NCBI RefSeq assembly: GCF_947387525.1
Contig: NZ_CANDNW010000003.1
Coordinates: 1 to 64,000 of the forward strand
Reading direction: 5' to 3'
Source of the DNA: Limosilactobacillus viscerum
GTDB lineage: Bacteria > Bacillota > Bacilli > Lactobacillales > Lactobacillaceae
DNA: 64,000 nucleotides
The translations under genes were made by a program, and so were the position numbers. Below the pieces are notes generated by a model. It was not told where the DNA came from. It made no database searches and was given only the letters and a program-made list of their open reading frames with translations. Shown here one piece after another: positions 55,291 to 63,619 of the stretch; the stretch's first letter is position 1, and the number at the start of each line of letters is the position of its first letter.

Positions 55291-55887
55291 GTGCCGGTGG
55301 GGCAGTTTACTAATTTTTCGGTCAAACCATCATGTGGGATGGCTGGTAAGACTGATTATATTGGGAAGGTTGATAACCCGTCCTACTTCATGGACCCACA
55401 CCGGATGGAGGCGGGGATGGTTTGGTTTAATGATGGCTACCTGGAATACCAGCTGCCAAACCACCTGAAAAAGGATGAGCACCTTCAGATGATTGATATT
55501 GTGGCTGAACTAGGGAGCGAATTTCCATTTTCAAATAATAACTGGCCATCAGACATTACGGTGTCAGTTAACGGAACCGAGCTTGGCTTTTGGACAAGCC
55601 CGGGTGACTTTTCCGACGTGCGAGGGAAATACACGCCAGTCTGGGTACCGAATAATGTAAACCAGTATGGCTTGCAAAAGACCTTTCGGATCACAGACCA
55701 CGGTACCTACCTTGATGGCCAGCCATGGTCACCAGTATCATTAGATGATTTATCCTATGATCCAGACCGGTTTGTTCTCCGTTTTGAAGTAAAGAAAACG
55801 GCGACGCATAAGGGCGGCTGTACCATCTATGGCCAGGGCTTTGGCAACTTCCGTGAAAGCATCCAGATGAAGTTATTTTACAGTTAA
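55291..55887 (+). pseudogene. ArsR-type regulator fragment lacking its DNA-binding domain
   Basis: The 198-residue frame corresponds to the C-terminal effector domain of a Bacilli regulator group with an ArsR-type HTH at the front. Its segments are PSCGMAG, NNNWPSDITVSVNG and FWTSPGDFSDVRGKYTP. Stops lie directly upstream in frame, and the GTG at 55291 has no ribosome binding site, so the HTH is gone and translation is doubtful. The domain looks like a carbohydrate-binding beta sandwich. It stands immediately before the arabinose cluster and may once have sensed arabinose-containing sugars. It could also survive as a stand-alone domain. The family assignment is from memory. Confidence 0.6.
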
Positions 55888-55900
55888 CTAATAAATTTAT

Positions 55901-55929
55901 TTGATTTGTACGGACAAATATTTTACAAT
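55901..55929 (+). promoter_or_regulatory. araBD promoter with AraR-like operator
   Basis: TTGATT (55901-55906), 17 bp and TACAAT (55924-55929) form the promoter. The near-perfect palindrome ATTTGTACGGACAAAT (55904-55919) covers the end of the -35 box and most of the spacer and resembles the Bacillus AraR operator. Binding would block RNA polymerase. Confidence 0.8.
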
Positions 55930-55967
55930 ATGGATGTTAAGTTAAGTTTTTAAGGGAGGCTATTCCT

Positions 55968-57572
55968 GTGGATAAAAGTGCTATTAAGGACAAAATTGAA
56001 AGCGCCAACACTGCTTTAGGGATTGAATTAGGTTCAACCCGGATCAAGGCCGTGCTGGTTACTGATGACTACAAAGTGGTTGCCTCTGGTGACTTCGTTT
56101 GGGAAAACGAACTCCGGGACAACATTTGGACATACCCAATTGAAAAAGTATGGAAAGGGATCCAGACAAGTTATGCTAACTTAGCTGCTAGTGTAAATGA
56201 ACAATATGGGCTCAAGTTGACCAAGATTGGTTCAATCGGTATCAGTGCGATGATGCACGGATACATGCCGTTTGATAAGGACGGTAACTTACTGGTTCCA
56301 TTCCGGACTTGGCGGAACAACATTACCGGTGAAGCAGCAGATAAGCTGACGAAGTTGTTTGATTTTAATATTCCTGAACGGTGGAGTATTGCCCACCTTT
56401 ACCAAGCCATCCTTAATAAGGAAGATCACGTAAAGGACATCGACTTCTTTACCACCCTGGATGGCTATGTAACTTGGAAGCTGTCAGGCAACAAGAATAC
56501 TGGAATTGGTGATGCCTCCGGGATGTTCCCAATCGATGAAAATACGAAGACATATGACGAAAAGATGCTGGGCCAGTTTGCTAGTCTGCCTGAAGTGGCA
56601 CAATTTGACTGGAACATTAAGGACCTCCTGCCAGAAGTCCTGCTTGCCGGCCAACCAGCTGGTAAGTTAACCGCTGAAGGGGCTAAGTTGTTGGACCCAA
56701 GTGGTCAACTTGAAGCTGGATCCTTGATTGCGCCTTCTGAAGGTGACGCCGGGACCGGGATGGTTGCCACAAACGCTGTTCGGAAGCGGACTGGTAATAT
56801 TTCTGCTGGGACTTCTGCCTTCTCAATGGTGGTTCTGGACCAGAAATTAAATAAGGTTCACCGTGACATCGATATGGTTACGACACCAGATGGCGCACCA
56901 GTTGCGATGGTTCACACCAATAACTGCTCATCCGATATCAATGCTTGGGCAAGCGTCTTCAACCAATTTGCAAAGGTGCTCGGGGTTAACCTGTCACCAA
57001 ATGAATTATACGAGAAGCTATTCGATGCCTCACTGACGGGGGACCAAGATGCTGGTGGGTTGGTCAACTTCTCCTACCTTTCTGGTGAAAACATCACCAA
57101 GGTTCAGGATGGCCGGCCAATGATGGTTCGGAAGCCAGACAGTCACTTTACCCTTGCCAACATCTTCAAGGTTCAGCTTTACTCTGCCTTTGCCCCACTG
57201 AAGATTGGGATGGATATCTTACTTCGGGAAGAACACATCCGGACTGATGTTTTGATTGCCCAAGGTGGACTCTTCAAGACGCCCGTGGTTGCACAACAGG
57301 CCCTTGCTGACGCTTTGAATACGCCAATTACCCTGATGAGCAACGCCGGTGAAGGTGGACCATGGGGGATGGCTGTCCTCGCCCTTTATGCCAGTGACAA
57401 TAAGGGCAAGAACCTGGCGGACTACTTGGACGATGAAGTCTTTGTTGGTGCCGAAAGTGCTACCCTCTACCCAGAACCAGAAAGTGTTCAGGGCTACGAA
57501 AAGTTCATTGATAACTATAAGGAAGCTTTGCCAGCCGAAATCGAAGCCGGTAAGGACATGAAATTAAACTAA
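55968..57572 (+). CDS. araB: L-ribulokinase
   Basis: AraB phosphorylates L-ribulose to L-ribulose 5-phosphate. The 534-residue FGGY-family kinase has the N-terminal GIELGSTRIKAVLV phosphate loop, the GISAMMHGYMPF segment, GNISAGTSAFSMV and the C-terminal SNAGEGGPWGMAVLAL. The start is GTG with AAGGGAGG upstream. It is followed after 12 bp by araD. This is the lactobacillus type, somewhat shorter than the enteric enzyme. Confidence 0.88.
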   Translation: MDKSAIKDKIESANTALGIELGSTRIKAVLVTDDYKVVASGDFVWENELRDNIWTYPIEKVWKGIQTSYANLAASVNEQYGLKLTKIGSIGISAMMHGYMPFDKDGNLLVPFRTWRNNITGEAADKLTKLFDFNIPERWSIAHLYQAILNKEDHVKDIDFFTTLDGYVTWKLSGNKNTGIGDASGMFPIDENTKTYDEKMLGQFASLPEVAQFDWNIKDLLPEVLLAGQPAGKLTAEGAKLLDPSGQLEAGSLIAPSEGDAGTGMVATNAVRKRTGNISAGTSAFSMVVLDQKLNKVHRDIDMVTTPDGAPVAMVHTNNCSSDINAWASVFNQFAKVLGVNLSPNELYEKLFDASLTGDQDAGGLVNFSYLSGENITKVQDGRPMMVRKPDSHFTLANIFKVQLYSAFAPLKIGMDILLREEHIRTDVLIAQGGLFKTPVVAQQALADALNTPITLMSNAGEGGPWGMAVLALYASDNKGKNLADYLDDEVFVGAESATLYPEPESVQGYEKFIDNYKEALPAEIEAGKDMKLN

Positions 57573-57584
57573 AGGAGAACAATA

Positions 57585-58316
57585 ATGCTAGAAGAATTAA
57601 AACAAGAAGTTTATGAAGCCAACATGAAGCTGCCTAAGTTAGGTTTGGTTACCTTTACTTGGGGGAACGTTTCCGGGATTGACCGGGAAAAGGGACTTTT
57701 CGTTATTAAGCCATCCGGTGTTCCATACGAAGACCTGAAGCCATCTGACATGGTAGTTGTTAACTTAAAGGGTGAAGTTGTTGAAGGTGACATGAACCCA
57801 TCCAGTGATACCCCAACCCACACCTACCTTTACAACCACTTCCCAAAGATCGGTGGGATCGTTCACACTCACTCCCCATGGGCCGTTTCATTTGCCGCTG
57901 CCCACATGGACATTCCAGCCATGAACACCACTCACGCAGATACCTTCTACACTGATGTACCTGCTGCGGATGCTTTGACCAAGGAAGAAATTGAAGAAGA
58001 CTACGAAGGCAACACTGGTAAGGTAATCGTTCGTTCATTTAAGGAACGGGGATTAGACTACGAAGCAACGCCTGCCGCACTAGTAATGCAACACGGTCCA
58101 TTTGCCTGGGGCCCAACTCCAGACAAGGCGGTTTACAACGCTAAGGTACTGGAAGTTGTTGCTGAAGAAGACTACCACACTCTTCAGTTGACTCGTGCCG
58201 ACAACCATCTGCCACAGTACTTACTTGACAAGCACTACTACCGTAAGCATGGTAAGAATGCTTACTACGGCCAAAACAACGCCCACAGTAAGGACCATGC
58301 TAAGCGGGAAAACTAA
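57585..58316 (+). CDS. araD: L-ribulose-5-phosphate 4-epimerase
   Basis: AraD converts L-ribulose 5-phosphate to D-xylulose 5-phosphate, which enters the phosphoketolase pathway in heterofermentative lactobacilli. The 243-residue class II aldolase-like protein has GNVSGIDREKG, SSDTPTHTYLY, the zinc ligands in VHTHSPWA, and a final HYYRKHGKNAYYGQ. AAAGGAG precedes the ATG. A terminator separates it from araR. Confidence 0.94.
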   Translation: MLEELKQEVYEANMKLPKLGLVTFTWGNVSGIDREKGLFVIKPSGVPYEDLKPSDMVVVNLKGEVVEGDMNPSSDTPTHTYLYNHFPKIGGIVHTHSPWAVSFAAAHMDIPAMNTTHADTFYTDVPAADALTKEEIEEDYEGNTGKVIVRSFKERGLDYEATPAALVMQHGPFAWGPTPDKAVYNAKVLEVVAEEDYHTLQLTRADNHLPQYLLDKHYYRKHGKNAYYGQNNAHSKDHAKREN

Positions 58317-58337
58317 AATTGTAATTAGGTAAATAGC

Positions 58338-58383
58338 AAAAGAGCGATGGGATAACAAGTGGGTTATACCATCGCTCTTTTAT
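58338..58383 (+). terminator. Terminator after araD
   Basis: AAAGAGCGATGG pairs with CCATCGCTCTTT around an 18-nt loop, 15 bp before the araR start. Confidence 0.88.
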
Positions 58384-58397
58384 GTTAGGAGAAAATT

Positions 58398-59480
58398 ATG
58401 GCAACGAAGTATGAAACAGTAAAAGAAAAGATCCGGAAAGTAATCAGTTCCGGTAAGTACAAACCAGGTGACCAGTTGCCTACTGAGTCGGCCTTAATGA
58501 ATGAATACCATGTTAGCCGCTACACCATCCGTCGTGCAATGGGCGAATTAGAGAATGAACATTACATTTACCGGATCCAAGGGGGCGGGATGTTTGTTGA
58601 GGACTGGCAGGCAAACCACGAACAACCAGTTACCCAGAAGGTAGTGGGGGTAATCACCACCCACCTGGCCGACTACATCTTTCCTAGTATTATTAGCGGG
58701 ATTGACAGGACGCTTTCCAGCCATGGCTATTCGATTCTCCTGGGGAATACCCATAATGACCATGAGCAAGAACGGCTTAGCTTACAGCGGATGCTGGACA
58801 GTAATGTCGATGGCTTGATTTTGGAACCCACCCAGAGTGCGCGTCCCAACCCTAACGAGGACCTTTACCGGCAAATCGAACAATCACATATCCCAGCAAT
58901 GTTTATTGATGCTCACTATGACACGTCTTCGTTACCATATATTGATATTGCTGATCGGGAAACCGAATGGAAACTAGTTAATTGCTTGTTTAAGAAGGGA
59001 CACCAACGGATCCTTGGTGTGTTTAAGATCGATGACTTGCAGGGGGTAGGACGCTTGCAGGGATACATGGACGCATACACGGAGCGCCCAGACTTGACCC
59101 TCGCAAGTGACGTGATCATGTACCAATCATCTGATGATATTGCCCGGATTTTTGATAAAATCGCCCAACACTTGCAGGGACCAGACCGACCAACGGCGAT
59201 TGCCTGCTACAACGATGAGTTGGCAATCCAAGTGATGGATGTGGTCCGGTCCTTAGGAATGAAGATCCCGGATGATGTAAGCATTGTTGGTTTTGATGAC
59301 TACCTGTTGAGTGCATACGTTTTGCCGGGATTGACCACGGCGGTTCACCCGAAGAATAAGATGGGGATGGATGCCGGAAACATGATCCTTAAGTTGATTA
59401 AGGGGGAAAAGGTTGAACCAATCGTTTACCACCCCGAAATTGTTGAACGAAAATCAGTCCGGAAAGTAACAAATAGTTAG
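58398..59480 (+). CDS. araR: Arabinose repressor AraR (GntR/LacI type)
   Basis: The 360-residue regulator has a GntR-type winged helix at the front (LPTESALMNEYHVSRYTIRR, residues 26-45) and a LacI-type sugar-binding domain from about residue 75 (VVGVITTHL, DGLILEP, SIVGFDDY). This domain fusion is specific to AraR. It should bind the ATTTGTNCGNACAAAT-type sites at the araB, transporter and araA promoters and release them with L-arabinose. TTAGGAG precedes the ATG. No AraR box was seen directly in front of araR itself. Confidence 0.93.
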   Translation: MATKYETVKEKIRKVISSGKYKPGDQLPTESALMNEYHVSRYTIRRAMGELENEHYIYRIQGGGMFVEDWQANHEQPVTQKVVGVITTHLADYIFPSIISGIDRTLSSHGYSILLGNTHNDHEQERLSLQRMLDSNVDGLILEPTQSARPNPNEDLYRQIEQSHIPAMFIDAHYDTSSLPYIDIADRETEWKLVNCLFKKGHQRILGVFKIDDLQGVGRLQGYMDAYTERPDLTLASDVIMYQSSDDIARIFDKIAQHLQGPDRPTAIACYNDELAIQVMDVVRSLGMKIPDDVSIVGFDDYLLSAYVLPGLTTAVHPKNKMGMDAGNMILKLIKGEKVEPIVYHPEIVERKSVRKVTNS

Positions 59481-59497
59481 CAGTCCGGACAAATACT

Positions 59498-59555
59498 ATT
59501 TGATGCCTACTGGCTAAGCCATTAAAAAGATGGTAGCTAGTAGGCATTTTTGGTT
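59498..59555 (+). terminator. Terminator after araR
   Basis: ATGCCTACT.GCTA pairs with TAGC.AGTAGGCAT, with an inner GCCAT / ATGG, and five T follow. Confidence 0.85.
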
Positions 59556-59671
59556 ATTTTTGTCTATTTATTACTAGTAAAGAAGGTGCGGTAAAAGCTT
59601 GAAATAGCAGGGCTAATGACCGCTTCCTTAAATTTATCCGGAAAAAAGTTTAAAATAATGTAATCGTTTTA

Positions 59672-59719
59672 TTGATTTATTCGGACAAATATTCTATACT
59701 TACGTTGTAAGCGCTTGAA
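59672..59719 (+). promoter_or_regulatory. Promoter, AraR box and cre of the sugar transporter gene
   Basis: TTGATT (59672-59677), 17 bp and TATACT (59695-59700) are overlapped by the AraR-like box ATTTATTCGGACAAAT (59675-59690). A cre, TGTAAGCGCTTGAA (59706-59719), lies at the transcription start, so CcpA and AraR should both repress. The rest of the 320-bp gap (59556-59671 and 59720-59800) shows no gene. Confidence 0.8.
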
Positions 59720-59800
59720 GGAAAACTTTTAAGTATTATCACATGTGGTTTTTAGGTTTTGAGGTTGTTATTTGTTGATAAAGTATAGGAGTGAACAAAA

Positions 59801-61159
59801 TTGAAGAAGACTTCAAATGGTTTTATCTATACTTTTGGTGCGCTCGGTGGTTTACTATTCGGTTACGATATCGCTTCCGTTTCTGGTGCTATCCTGTTTA
59901 TCCAAAAGCAATTGAGCTTAAACTCTTGGGAACAAGGGATGGTTGTTTCCTCAGTTCTGATTGGTGCGATTCTTGGTGCCCTCGGAACTAGTAAGTTCCT
60001 TGATAAGTATGGTCGTCGTAAGTTGTTAATTTGGGCCGCAATTATCTTTACAATTGGTGCCCTTGGTTCAGGATTCGCTCCAGAATACTGGACATTGCTT
60101 GTTACTCGTGTCATCTTGGGTATCGGTGTTGGTATTACTTCCGCATTGATTCCAGCATACCTTCACGAATTAGCGCCAAAGAGCATGCACGGTGCGGTTG
60201 CCACCATGTTCCAGCTGATGGTTATGATTGGTATCCTGTTGGCCTACATTTTGAACTACACGTTCCAAGGATTTTACACTGGTTGGCGTTGGATGTTAGG
60301 ATTTGCTGCTTTACCTGCTATTATTCTTTTCTTCGGTGCACTCTTCCTTCCAGAAAGCCCACGTTTCTTAGTTAAGATTGGTAAGACCGACCAAGCCCGT
60401 GCAGTTCTGATGAACACTAACAAGGGTGATGAACAAGCGGTTAATACTGCTTTAACTGAAATTCAAGAATCTGCTAACCAAAAGCAGGGTGGTTGGAAAG
60501 AATTATTCGGTGCTGACGTTCGTCCAGCCCTCGTTACTGGTTTAGGTGCCGCTATTTTCCAACAAATTATTGGTTCTAACTCAGTTATTTTCTATGCACC
60601 AACGATCTTTACTAAAGTTGGTTGGGGTGTTGCTGCTGCTTTGCTGGCCCACATTGGTATTGGTATTGTTAACGTTATTGTTACCGTTGTTGCCATGCTG
60701 TTGATGGACCACGTTGACCGGAAGAAGATGCTGACTGTCGGTGCTGCCGGGATGGGTCTGTCACTCTTCGTAATGGCTACTATCCTGAAGTTGGACAGTG
60801 GATCACAAGCTGCCGCTTACGTAAGTGCCATTGCCTTGACTGTTTACATTGCCTTCTACGCATGTACTTGGGCTCCAATTACCTGGGTTTACATCGGTGA
60901 AGTCTTCCCATTAAACATTCGTGGTTTAGGTACTTCACTTTGTTCTGCTACGAACTGGCTGGCTGATATGGTTGTTTCCTTAACGTTCCCATCAATGTTA
61001 GCCGCATTCGATATCGCTAACACTTTCATCATCTACGGTGTCATCTGTGTAATTTGTATCATCTTTACTAACAAGTTCTTCCTTGAAACTCGTGGGAAGT
61101 CACTTGAAGAGATTGAAGCTTCAATGCGTAAGATGACTGCTGCTAAGAAGAAGGCTTAA
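59801..61159 (+). CDS. Sugar/proton symporter, probable arabinose transporter
   Basis: The 452-residue MFS sugar porter has twelve spans and both family signatures: GGLLFGYDIASVSGA near the start and the RGXXG-like DKYGRRKLL and PESPRFLVKIGK segments. The repeat after span 8 (DHVDRKKML) is also present. It is similar in layout to AraE and XylT. The TTG start has AGGAG 9 nt upstream. AraR and cre sites in its promoter make L-arabinose the likely substrate. A terminator follows. Confidence 0.88.
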   Translation: MKKTSNGFIYTFGALGGLLFGYDIASVSGAILFIQKQLSLNSWEQGMVVSSVLIGAILGALGTSKFLDKYGRRKLLIWAAIIFTIGALGSGFAPEYWTLLVTRVILGIGVGITSALIPAYLHELAPKSMHGAVATMFQLMVMIGILLAYILNYTFQGFYTGWRWMLGFAALPAIILFFGALFLPESPRFLVKIGKTDQARAVLMNTNKGDEQAVNTALTEIQESANQKQGGWKELFGADVRPALVTGLGAAIFQQIIGSNSVIFYAPTIFTKVGWGVAAALLAHIGIGIVNVIVTVVAMLLMDHVDRKKMLTVGAAGMGLSLFVMATILKLDSGSQAAAYVSAIALTVYIAFYACTWAPITWVYIGEVFPLNIRGLGTSLCSATNWLADMVVSLTFPSMLAAFDIANTFIIYGVICVICIIFTNKFFLETRGKSLEEIEASMRKMTAAKKKA

Positions 61160-61169
61160 TATAAAAGCT

Positions 61170-61206
61170 CATAAGAGGCTGAGAATTAACTCAGCCTCTT
61201 TGTTGT
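61170..61206 (+). terminator. Terminator after the sugar transporter gene
   Basis: AAGAGGCTGAG pairs with CTCAGCCTCTT around a 6-nt loop. Confidence 0.9.
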
Positions 61207-61428
61207 TTTAAATACGTTATGCTGCAGTGTAGTAGTTGACCGGATTAGGTTGGCAAACCAGCTTTCGACATGGTACCAGTCTTTTGCACCACTACATTGG
61301 ATGGTTAGAAGTCAATCAAGGTAAAGCCAGGATAAATATTGGTGACTTTAGTACTAATACCTGTCGAATGGTACACTGTAATGTTTGATTGACTGTTCAA
61401 TTTATATGATTATTTTTTGTATTCTATG
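61207..61428. other. Non-coding gap, possible gene remnant
   Basis: On the minus strand short open stretches read like protein (VYHSTGISTKVTNIYPGF and VVVQKTGTMSKAGLPT) but are broken by stops, so a decayed gene is possible. No start site or family can be given. Confidence 0.25.
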
Positions 61429-61476
61429 TTGATTTATCCGTATAAATTATATATAATATCAATGTAAGCGATTTAG
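61429..61476 (+). promoter_or_regulatory. araA promoter with AraR-like box and cre-like site
   Basis: TTGATT (61429-61434), 17 bp and TATAAT (61452-61457) are overlapped by ATTTATCCGTATAAAT (61432-61447), with the same geometry as the araB and transporter promoters. TGTAAGCGATTTAG (61463-61476) at the start point is cre-like. Confidence 0.8.
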
Positions 61477-61536
61477 TAGTGAGCTAATAAGATAGTTTAC
61501 TGCGAATTCATTTAAGGAAAAGGAGATATAATTATT

Positions 61537-62961
61537 ATGTTGAAAACTCCAGATTACGAATTTTGGTTTGCCGTTGGTAGTCAACCACTTTACGGTGAAG
61601 AAGCTCTGAAGCAAGTTGAAAAGGATGCCCGCAAGTTGGTAGATGGCCTGAATGCAAGTGGCAAGTTGCCATACAAGGTTGTATTCAAGCTGGTTGCAAC
61701 GACTGCTGACAGCATTACGAAGTTCATGAAGGAAGTTAACTACAACGATAATGTTGCCGGGGTTATCACCTGGATGCACACGTTCTCACCTGCTAAGAAC
61801 TGGATACGTGGTACTAAGTTACTGCAAAAGCCACTACTTCACCTGGCTACTCAAATGCTTGACCACATTCCATTTGACACTATTGACTTTGATTACATGA
61901 ATTTGAACCAAAGTGCTCACGGTGACCGTGAATACGACTACATCAACGCTCGGATGGGTGTTCCTGACAAGATCGTTTACGGTTGGTGGAATGACCCAGA
62001 AGTTCAAGGCGAAATTGCCGACTGGGAAAAGGTTGCCGTTGGTTACAACGAAAGCTTCAACATTAAGATTGCTCGGTTCGGGGACACTATGCGTGATGTT
62101 GCCGTTACTGAAGGTGACAAGGTTGCTGCCCAAATCAAGCTTGGCTGGACCGTTGATTACTGGCCAGTAGCTGAATTGGTTGCTGCTGTTAACGCTGTTT
62201 CTGAAGACGACATTGATAAGGAATACAAGCGTCTGGAAGACAACTACGACATGGTTGAAGGCGACAACGACCATGATAAGTATGTTCACTCAGTTCGTTA
62301 CCAACTTCGTGAATACCTTGGTATCAAGAACTTCCTTGACGAAAAGGGTTACGATGCATTTACCACTAACTTCCAAGACCTTGAAGGATTGGAACAACTG
62401 CCTGGCTTAGCTGTTCAATTATTGATGATTGATGGCTACGGCTTCGGTGCTGAAGGTGACTTCAAGTCTGCTGGTCTGTCTCGTCTGCTGAAGATCATTG
62501 CTGAAAACAAGCAAACTGCCTTCATGGAAGACTACACGCTGGACCTGCGGAAGGGTCACCAAGCAATCATGGGTTCACACATGTTGGAAGTTGACCCAAC
62601 CTTAGCTTCAGACAAGCCACGGGTTGAAGTTCACCCACTGGACATTGGTGACAAGGCTGACCCAGCACGGTTAGTATTCACTGGTTCAGAGGGCGAAGGA
62701 ATTGACATTACGTTGTCATACTTCGACGATGGTTACAAGTTCATTGCTTATGACGTTGATTGCGCAAAGCCTGAAAAGGAAATGCCACACCTGCCAGTTG
62801 CAAAGCAAATGTGGACACCAAAGTGCGGCTTGAAGAAGGGCGCTACTGCCTGGATGCGTAATGGTGGTGGTCACCACACCGTTCTTTCAATGAACCTGAC
62901 GATGGACCAAATGGAAACGCTGGCTAAGTTATTCGGGATCGAATTAATCGATATCAAGTAA
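61537..62961 (+). CDS. araA: L-arabinose isomerase
   Basis: AraA converts L-arabinose to L-ribulose. The 474-residue protein has [14 protein letters not shown] at the start, [12 protein letters not shown], the metal-binding region around [13 protein letters not shown] and MEDYTLDL, and HHTVLSMN near the end. Length and motifs are standard. AAAGGAG precedes the ATG. The gene is separate from araBDR and has its own AraR-controlled promoter. Confidence 0.96.
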   Translation: MLKTPDYEFWFAVGSQPLYGEEALKQVEKDARKLVDGLNASGKLPYKVVFKLVATTADSITKFMKEVNYNDNVAGVITWMHTFSPAKNWIRGTKLLQKPLLHLATQMLDHIPFDTIDFDYMNLNQSAHGDREYDYINARMGVPDKIVYGWWNDPEVQGEIADWEKVAVGYNESFNIKIARFGDTMRDVAVTEGDKVAAQIKLGWTVDYWPVAELVAAVNAVSEDDIDKEYKRLEDNYDMVEGDNDHDKYVHSVRYQLREYLGIKNFLDEKGYDAFTTNFQDLEGLEQLPGLAVQLLMIDGYGFGAEGDFKSAGLSRLLKIIAENKQTAFMEDYTLDLRKGHQAIMGSHMLEVDPTLASDKPRVEVHPLDIGDKADPARLVFTGSEGEGIDITLSYFDDGYKFIAYDVDCAKPEKEMPHLPVAKQMWTPKCGLKKGATAWMRNGGGHHTVLSMNLTMDQMETLAKLFGIELIDIK

Positions 62962-63033
62962 TAGCAAGTAGCCTTTCACCCCTTATAAGAACACACGAGT
63001 TAGCAGAGAGTAGTTAAGCTCTTTCTAACATAA

Positions 63034-63078
63034 AAGCCCACTAGTATCCGGGAATCCGCTGGATACCAGTGGGTTTTT
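63034..63078 (+). terminator. Terminator after araA
   Basis: GCCCACTAGTATCC pairs with GGATACCAGTGGGT and five T follow. Confidence 0.9.
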
Positions 63079-63112
63079 GAATTTTATCTGATAGAAGTTG
63101 TTAGTTCTATCG

Positions 63113-63150
63113 TGGAAACGCTTGCAAATTTGTCCGGATAATTGTAAAAT
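63113..63150 (+). promoter_or_regulatory. cre and AraR-like box before the unknown membrane protein gene
   Basis: TGGAAACGCTTGCA (63113-63126) fits the cre consensus TGNAANCGNTNNCA exactly. ATTTGTCCGGATAATT (63128-63143) shares 12 of 16 positions with the araB operator. TTGCAA (63123-63128), 16 bp and TAAAAT (63145-63150) could be the promoter, so both sites would overlap it. Confidence 0.65.
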
Positions 63151-63182
63151 AATACTAACAAATATTTCTGGAGGACGGGCAA

Positions 63183-63512
63183 GTGAAGTTTCGTAAATTA
63201 AAACCAGTTGAGACTGATAGTTTGCAAGATGGTGTTATCTACTACCGGCGCTGGACAAAGTTTGAAAAGGTATTTTCAGTAGTAGGAATCTTACTACTCT
63301 TTACTGGGGTTGGAATTATCTCTGACGCGATCCTTTTGGCGATGTACTTGTACTGTATGGATAAGGTTGATGTCTCACCAGTTGGTGAATCAGACAAGCG
63401 ACTATTAATTAAAAAGCATGAATGGGACCACTACCGTCATGTTCACGGAATTGACTATTGGCACCAGCACCAACCACGGCGGGTAAAGTCGATGGTCGTA
63501 AGTCACCAGTAA
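63183..63512 (+). CDS. Uncharacterised membrane protein, probable AraR/CcpA target
   Basis: The 109-residue protein has a basic N-terminal part, one or two spans (VFSVVGILLLFTGVGIISDA to about residue 60) and a cytoplasmic tail rich in His, Arg and Lys (YRHVHGIDYWHQHQPRRVK). I do not recognise the family. The GTG start follows GGAGG by 8 nt. Its promoter region carries a perfect cre and an AraR-like box, so it is probably expressed with the arabinose genes. The His-rich tail might bind metal. A terminator follows. Confidence 0.75.
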   Translation: MKFRKLKPVETDSLQDGVIYYRRWTKFEKVFSVVGILLLFTGVGIISDAILLAMYLYCMDKVDVSPVGESDKRLLIKKHEWDHYRHVHGIDYWHQHQPRRVKSMVVSHQ

Positions 63513-63528
63513 TGTGGTTAAAAGCGAT

Positions 63529-63588
63529 TGAGAAGGGAGCAAGACCGAAGTCAGTGTTGGGCTTCATGGTCGGGCTCCCTTTTAGTTA
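63529..63588 (+). terminator. Terminator before the acetyltransferase gene
   Basis: AAGGGAGC and GCTCCCTT, with inner GACC and GGTC, form a long stem ending in TTTT. Confidence 0.85.
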
Positions 63589-63619
63589 TCCAGAAGAATG
63601 GTAGTAAAGGGAGCACAAG

